This document shows, piece by piece, positions 5,882 through 8,745 of a DNA stretch of 8,745 nt. The stretch spans positions 1-8,745 of the forward strand of contig JBBDXA010000024.1 in assembly GCA_040902585.1 (NCBI GenBank). The letters are read 5' to 3'. Below the pieces are notes generated by a model. That model was not told the DNA's origin, did not search any database, and saw only the letters and a list, made by a program, of their open reading frames with translations. The translations under genes and the position numbers were made by a program. Numbering within the stretch: position 1 is the first letter of the stretch; each line of letters begins with the position of its first letter. The DNA comes from JBBDXA01 sp040902585 (GTDB lineage Bacteria; Planctomycetota; Phycisphaerae; Phycisphaerales; Phycisphaeraceae).

Positions 5882-5939
5882 GATCCCGCCCCCGTTCCCG
5901 CCCCGCCCCCGCCGCTCGCGGCGTAGCAACGAGTACCCC

Positions 5940-6755
5940 ATGATCCACTCCGCCATCACCCTCAGCCTCGTCCCCGAATCCCGCGGCGGCCCGTTCGTCT
6001 TCTGGGACGATCTCCCCGCCGCCTGCAAAAAGGCCGCGGCCCTCGGCTACGACGCCATCGAAATCTTCGCGCCCGGCCCTGACACGATCGACACGAACGA
6101 AGTCACCAAGATCACCGGCGACCTGGGCCTGAAAGTCGCAGCCGTCGGCACCGGCGCGGGCTGGGTGAAACACAAGCTGCACCTCACGCTGCCCGATAAG
6201 ACAGCCCGCGCCAAGGCGATGGATTTCATCGGCCAGATGATCGATGTCGGCGCTCAGTTCAAAGCACCGGCGATCATCGGTTCCATGCAGGGGCGTTGGG
6301 GCGATTCCGTTTCGCGCGACATGGCCACCGGCTGGTTGGGCGAAGCTCTCAACAAACTCGGCGAGCACGCGAAGCAGTACAGCCAGCCGGTCATCTACGA
6401 ACCGCTGAACCGCTACGAAACCAACATGGTCAACACCATCGCTGGCGGCATCGAGTTGATTCGTTCGCTCGACACGACGAACGTAAAGCTCCTCGCTGAC
6501 CTGTTCCACATGAACATTGAAGAAACAAACATCGCCGCCGCCCTGCGCGAAGGCAAAGGCCACATCGGCCACGTTCACTTCGTCGACTCCAATCGCCGCC
6601 CCGCAGGCAACGGTCACATGGATTACGCCCCGATCGCGGCGGCGCTCAAGGAGATCGATTACAACGGTTACGCCTCAGCCGAGGCCTTCCCCTGGCCCGA
6701 CCCCGATGCCGCGGCGAAGCAGACGATTTCGATGTTCAACAAGCTGTTCGCCTGA
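5940..6755 (+). CDS. TIM-barrel sugar isomerase/epimerase (hydroxypyruvate isomerase / tagatose 3-epimerase family)
   Basis: A 271-residue cytoplasmic enzyme of the AP-endonuclease-2-like TIM-barrel superfamily. Likely metal ligands lie on the expected strands: Glu154 (IYEPLNRYET), Asp187 (LLADLFHMN, with His190 nearby), His213 (HVHFVD) and Glu248 (ASAEAF). The N-terminal (LGYDAIEIF) and middle (AIIGSMQGRWGD) segments fit hydroxypyruvate isomerase, D-tagatose 3-epimerase or related enzymes; I cannot choose a substrate from sequence. The open frame runs back to 5718, but that part overlaps the dehydrogenase gene and translates the C tracts as proline runs, so I start at the ATG in CCC-ATG (5940), where the conserved fold begins; only a weak GAG lies upstream. 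In context it would act on a keto-sugar or keto-acid of the same pathway. Confidence 0.82.
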   Translation: MIHSAITLSLVPESRGGPFVFWDDLPAACKKAAALGYDAIEIFAPGPDTIDTNEVTKITGDLGLKVAAVGTGAGWVKHKLHLTLPDKTARAKAMDFIGQMIDVGAQFKAPAIIGSMQGRWGDSVSRDMATGWLGEALNKLGEHAKQYSQPVIYEPLNRYETNMVNTIAGGIELIRSLDTTNVKLLADLFHMNIEETNIAAALREGKGHIGHVHFVDSNRRPAGNGHMDYAPIAAALKEIDYNGYASAEAFPWPDPDAAAKQTISMFNKLFA

Positions 6756-6758
6756 GAA

Positions 6759-6884
6759 GAAAATGCAAAATGCAAAGCATGCAAATATAAAGCATGCAAA
6801 TGCGAGTTCACCAAACACCCGATTCAACCGCAACCCTCTGACTTCACCATTTTGCATTTGCATGCTTTGCATTTGCATATTTTC
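6759..6884. repeat. AT-rich inverted repeat of TGCAAA units
   Basis: The left arm (6759-6803) and right arm (6849-6884) face each other. A perfect 17-base match, ATGCAAAGCATGCAAAT, lies at 6770-6786 and, reversed, at 6856-6872, with imperfect extensions starting GAAAAT on both outer ends. The unit AGCATGCAAAT is also repeated directly at 6776-6786 and 6791-6801. The spacer between the arms is about 45 bases of ordinary composition. Strongly AT-rich against its surroundings, it fills most of the 140-base gap between the TIM-barrel gene and the uxaE-like gene and ends 11 bases before the latter's ATG, so it could fold over the initiation region. A MITE-like or REP-like palindrome is my best reading. 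Confidence 0.7.
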
Positions 6885-6895
6885 TGATTGAACCC

Positions 6896-8188
6896 ATGAG
6901 CACCTTGCCTTCCCCCGTCACCCTCGGCCTTTCTCCCTCCTTCGGCTTCGGCGATCGCACCGGCCTCGCCACCCCCGGTCATGTCGCCGCGATGAAGCGC
7001 GCCGGCTCGGGCATCGATCCGATGTACCCCCAGCAGTCCATCCGCGAGATGGCGCGCACCAACCGCCAGCCGCGCGAAGTGATGGATGATGCCCTTCGCG
7101 CGATGGTCGCCTCCGGCTGGACCGTGCGCACCGGCGCGGATGCCGATCACCTGAAGACGCCTGAAGATGTGGACCGCACCGCGGCTGTGGGTTTCACTTT
7201 CTTCACCATCGACCCGTCCGGCTACGTGGACCGTCATGCCGACAACTACCATGAGGCCGCCGTGCGCGCGAAGTTCGAACAGGTCCGCGCTCAGATCGCG
7301 TGGGTTGATCTCTACAAAGGCAAGAGCATCAAGCTCACCACCGGCACGACGATCAACCTCGATGAACAGTCGGTCTTGCGCTGTGCGGTGAAGTACGGCA
7401 TCGCGATCAACCAGGCGATCGTGCTCGCCGCTTACATCCGTCACGTCGCCGAAACCGCATCCGGGGGCAAGCGTGATTACGAGATTGAACTCAGCGTTGA
7501 CGAAACCGATCAGCCCACCACCGCGGCCGAGCATTACATCATCGCCGACCAATGTCTCAGGCACGGGATGAAGCTCGTCAGTCTCGCGCCGCGTTTCATC
7601 GGCGACTTTGAAAAAGGCGTGGATTTCAAGGGTGATATTGCCGCTTTCGAAAAGTCACTCGCCGATCACGCCGCGATTGCTGCGCTCTTGGGGCCTTACA
7701 AACTCAGCCTGCATTCGGGTTCGGACAAGCTTTCGATGTACACGCCGTTCGCGCGGGCAACGAAGGGCATGTTCCACGTGAAGACCGCAGGCACGAGCTA
7801 TCTCGAAGCGATCCGCGTCGTCGCCCGGCATGATGAAAAGCTGTTCCGCGAAGTCGTGCGTTTCAGTCGCGAACGGTACGACACGGACAAAGCGACCTAC
7901 CACGTCTCAGCGACGCTCGCCTCCGCGCCGCCTGCGGATCAGGTGAAGAGCGCGGTCGAACTGGAGCAGCACTACCTTCAGCGCTGGTGCGATATCCCCG
8001 CTGACAAGATCATCGGCTTCACCGCGCCCGGCAGACAGATTCTCCATTGCACCTTCGGCTCGGTGCTGACGAACAAAGACCTGGGCCCGAAGGTGCGGGC
8101 GGTGCTGGAAGCGCATCCTGACACATATAAGGAAGTCCTCGCCGATCACTTCGCGAAACACCTTGAGGCGCTGAAGGCGGGGATGTGA
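6896..8188 (+). CDS. uxaE: Tagaturonate epimerase (UxaE) family protein
   Basis: A 430-residue protein of the UxaE family, described from Thermotoga, where it interconverts D-tagaturonate and D-fructuronate and so links galacturonate to the KDG route. The signatures I use are GFGDRTGLATPGH (17-29) at the N-terminus, SLAPRFIGDFEKGVDFKGD (229-247), KLSLHSGSDK (269-278) and FHVKTAGTSYLEA (from 293); the His, Asp and Glu residues within them, with Asp202-Glu203, are candidate metal or acid-base residues. It is predicted to be cytoplasmic. No Shine-Dalgarno is visible and the ATG follows CCC. The LgoD-like dehydrogenase two genes upstream would make its substrate, D-tagaturonate. Members of this family are diverse, so a related deoxy- or keto-acid is possible. 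No hexuronate isomerase or reductase gene is in the window. Confidence 0.8.
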   Translation: MSTLPSPVTLGLSPSFGFGDRTGLATPGHVAAMKRAGSGIDPMYPQQSIREMARTNRQPREVMDDALRAMVASGWTVRTGADADHLKTPEDVDRTAAVGFTFFTIDPSGYVDRHADNYHEAAVRAKFEQVRAQIAWVDLYKGKSIKLTTGTTINLDEQSVLRCAVKYGIAINQAIVLAAYIRHVAETASGGKRDYEIELSVDETDQPTTAAEHYIIADQCLRHGMKLVSLAPRFIGDFEKGVDFKGDIAAFEKSLADHAAIAALLGPYKLSLHSGSDKLSMYTPFARATKGMFHVKTAGTSYLEAIRVVARHDEKLFREVVRFSRERYDTDKATYHVSATLASAPPADQVKSAVELEQHYLQRWCDIPADKIIGFTAPGRQILHCTFGSVLTNKDLGPKVRAVLEAHPDTYKEVLADHFAKHLEALKAGM

Positions 8189-8191
8189 CAA

Positions 8192-8261
8192 TGGAGCACC
8201 GTCCCCGAAGGGCGGTGCTCGGTCGACGAACTCAGCACCACCCTTCCGGGATAGTGCTCCA
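8192..8261. repeat. Composite palindromic repeat, short copy (two hairpins)
   Basis: Bounded by TGGAGCAC (8192-8199) and GTGCTCCA (8254-8261), the same 8-bp ends as the element at 1484-1636. Hairpin one is GAGCACCG-T-CCC / GGGCGGTGCTC (8194-8220) with one bulged base at the same place as in the other copy. Hairpin two (8234-8258) has AGCAC / GTGCT arms around a CCC-TTCC-GGG centre. TCGACGAACT joins the two hairpins, as it follows the left hairpin of the long copy. It lies wholly in the 85-base gap between the uxaE-like and mutarotase genes. Confidence 0.75.
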
Positions 8262-8273
8262 CGAAAGACACCC

Positions 8274-8720
8274 ATGCTCAAAACCAAACTGATCCACCCG
8301 CAAATCCTCTCCGCCCTCGCCGGGGCCGGCCATCACGGTTCGATCCTCATCGCCGACGGCAACTATCCCGCGTCATCGAAGAAAGGCCCCAACGCCGAGC
8401 TGGTGCATCTGAACCTGATGCCGGGGCTGGTCACGTGTAACCAGGTACTCGAAGCGATTCTCTCGGTCGCGCCGGTCGAGCAGATCAACACGATGATGTA
8501 TGAGTTGGAAGGTCAATACGCCCTGACGGAGGATCCGCCGGTGTGGGCGGAGTATCGCGCGACGATTGATACGGCGAAGCTGAAACTGAAGCTGGAGCCG
8601 ATTGAGAAGTGGGCGTTTTATGATGCCGTCGCCACGGCTGATCACATCCTCACCGTGCAGACCGGCGATCAGCAGCGCTACGCGAATGTGCTGCTGCACC
8701 TGGGCGTGCGGATGACATAA
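8274..8720 (+). CDS. fucU: FucU/RbsD family sugar mutarotase, L-fucose mutarotase-like
   Basis: A 148-residue protein of the FucU/RbsD family, which interconverts anomers (or pyranose and furanose forms) of sugars in the cytoplasm. The N-terminus MLKTKLIHPQIL is followed by GHHGSILIADGNYP, in which His20 aligns with the catalytic His of E. coli FucU and Asp28 with its conserved Asp. The C-terminal part has WAFYDAV and R-Y-A-N-V-L-L, matching FAFYERA and KYGNILL of FucU, rather than the His-Glu version at the first site in RbsD. FucU acts on L-fucose, the 6-deoxy form of L-galactose, which fits the L-galactose-dehydrogenase-like AKR upstream. Length is normal for the family (about 140). The ATG follows CCC with only a weak GAAAG upstream. 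Last gene of the run; its TAA stop is part of a 26-base palindromic repeat. Confidence 0.86.
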   Translation: MLKTKLIHPQILSALAGAGHHGSILIADGNYPASSKKGPNAELVHLNLMPGLVTCNQVLEAILSVAPVEQINTMMYELEGQYALTEDPPVWAEYRATIDTAKLKLKLEPIEKWAFYDAVATADHILTVQTGDQQRYANVLLHLGVRMT

Positions 8721-8741
8721 AGCCGCGACCGGTGGTCGCGG
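8716..8741. repeat. 26-base palindromic repeat overlapping a stop codon, copy 2
   Basis: Identical over 26 bases to 5816-5841, again with its TAA serving as the stop codon of the preceding gene. Stem CCGCGACC (8723-8730), loop GGT, GGTCGCGG (8734-8741). Four bases of the window follow, so a downstream T-run cannot be checked. Confidence 0.7.
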
Positions 8742-8745
8742 GGCC

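Noticed and set aside
5718..5939. N-terminal extension of the TIM-barrel isomerase frame
   Set aside because: It overlaps the dehydrogenase gene by about 100 bases and encodes proline runs from the C tract; the conserved fold starts at 5940.
5616..6617. Minus-strand open frame spanning the dehydrogenase end, the C tract and the isomerase gene
   Set aside because: It translates the homopolymer as a glycine-rich run and is the antisense shadow of two clear enzyme genes.

Overview
The window is GC-rich, tightly packed and reads as a planctomycete chromosome, probably from the Phycisphaerae or a relative. The evidence is a secreted PQQ-type beta-propeller with the W-x-R-W-x-G-P opening, a short prepilin-like protein with a degenerate C-terminal H-X9-DG motif, sparse Shine-Dalgarno sequences, and short palindromic repeats in nearly every gap. 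The assignment is inferred from gene style; no marker gene is present.

Layout. Positions 71-1363 (minus strand) encode the secreted beta-propeller, starting at a GTG behind a perfect AGGAGG. A 407-base gap follows, holding a composite palindromic repeat (1484-1636). On the plus strand come a prepilin-like protein (1771-2595) and, overlapping its stop codon, an unrecognised protein with two membrane helices (2592-3401). A 336-base gap (3402-3737) contains two unrelated inverted repeats and a possible promoter.

The rest is a run of five plus-strand genes for sugar catabolism: an aldo/keto reductase resembling plant L-galactose dehydrogenase (3738-4682), a zinc-dependent dehydrogenase resembling L-galactonate 5-dehydrogenase LgoD/YjjN (4774-5820), a TIM-barrel sugar isomerase/epimerase (5940-6755), a tagaturonate epimerase (UxaE) family protein (6896-8188), and a FucU/RbsD mutarotase (8274-8720). 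Read as one pathway, the mutarotase equilibrates anomers of L-galactose (or its 6-deoxy analogue L-fucose), the AKR oxidises C1 to the lactone, the LgoD-like enzyme oxidises C5 of the aldonate to D-tagaturonate, and the UxaE-like enzyme converts this to D-fructuronate. No lactonase, transporter, regulator or downstream hexuronate enzyme lies in the window, and the role of the TIM-barrel protein is open. This non-phosphorylated oxidative route is the most interesting content here; it is an inference from family assignments and adjacency.

The second theme is repeats. Every junction of the five-gene run holds a palindrome or low-complexity tract, each of a different type: a GAGTCCGCGA-core hairpin plus heptamer repeat; a 26-base palindromic repeat plus a C18 tract; an AT-rich TGCAAA inverted repeat; and a GGTGC-type double hairpin. 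Three of these types recur elsewhere in the window. All four internal genes of the run start at CCC-ATG with no convincing Shine-Dalgarno sequence.
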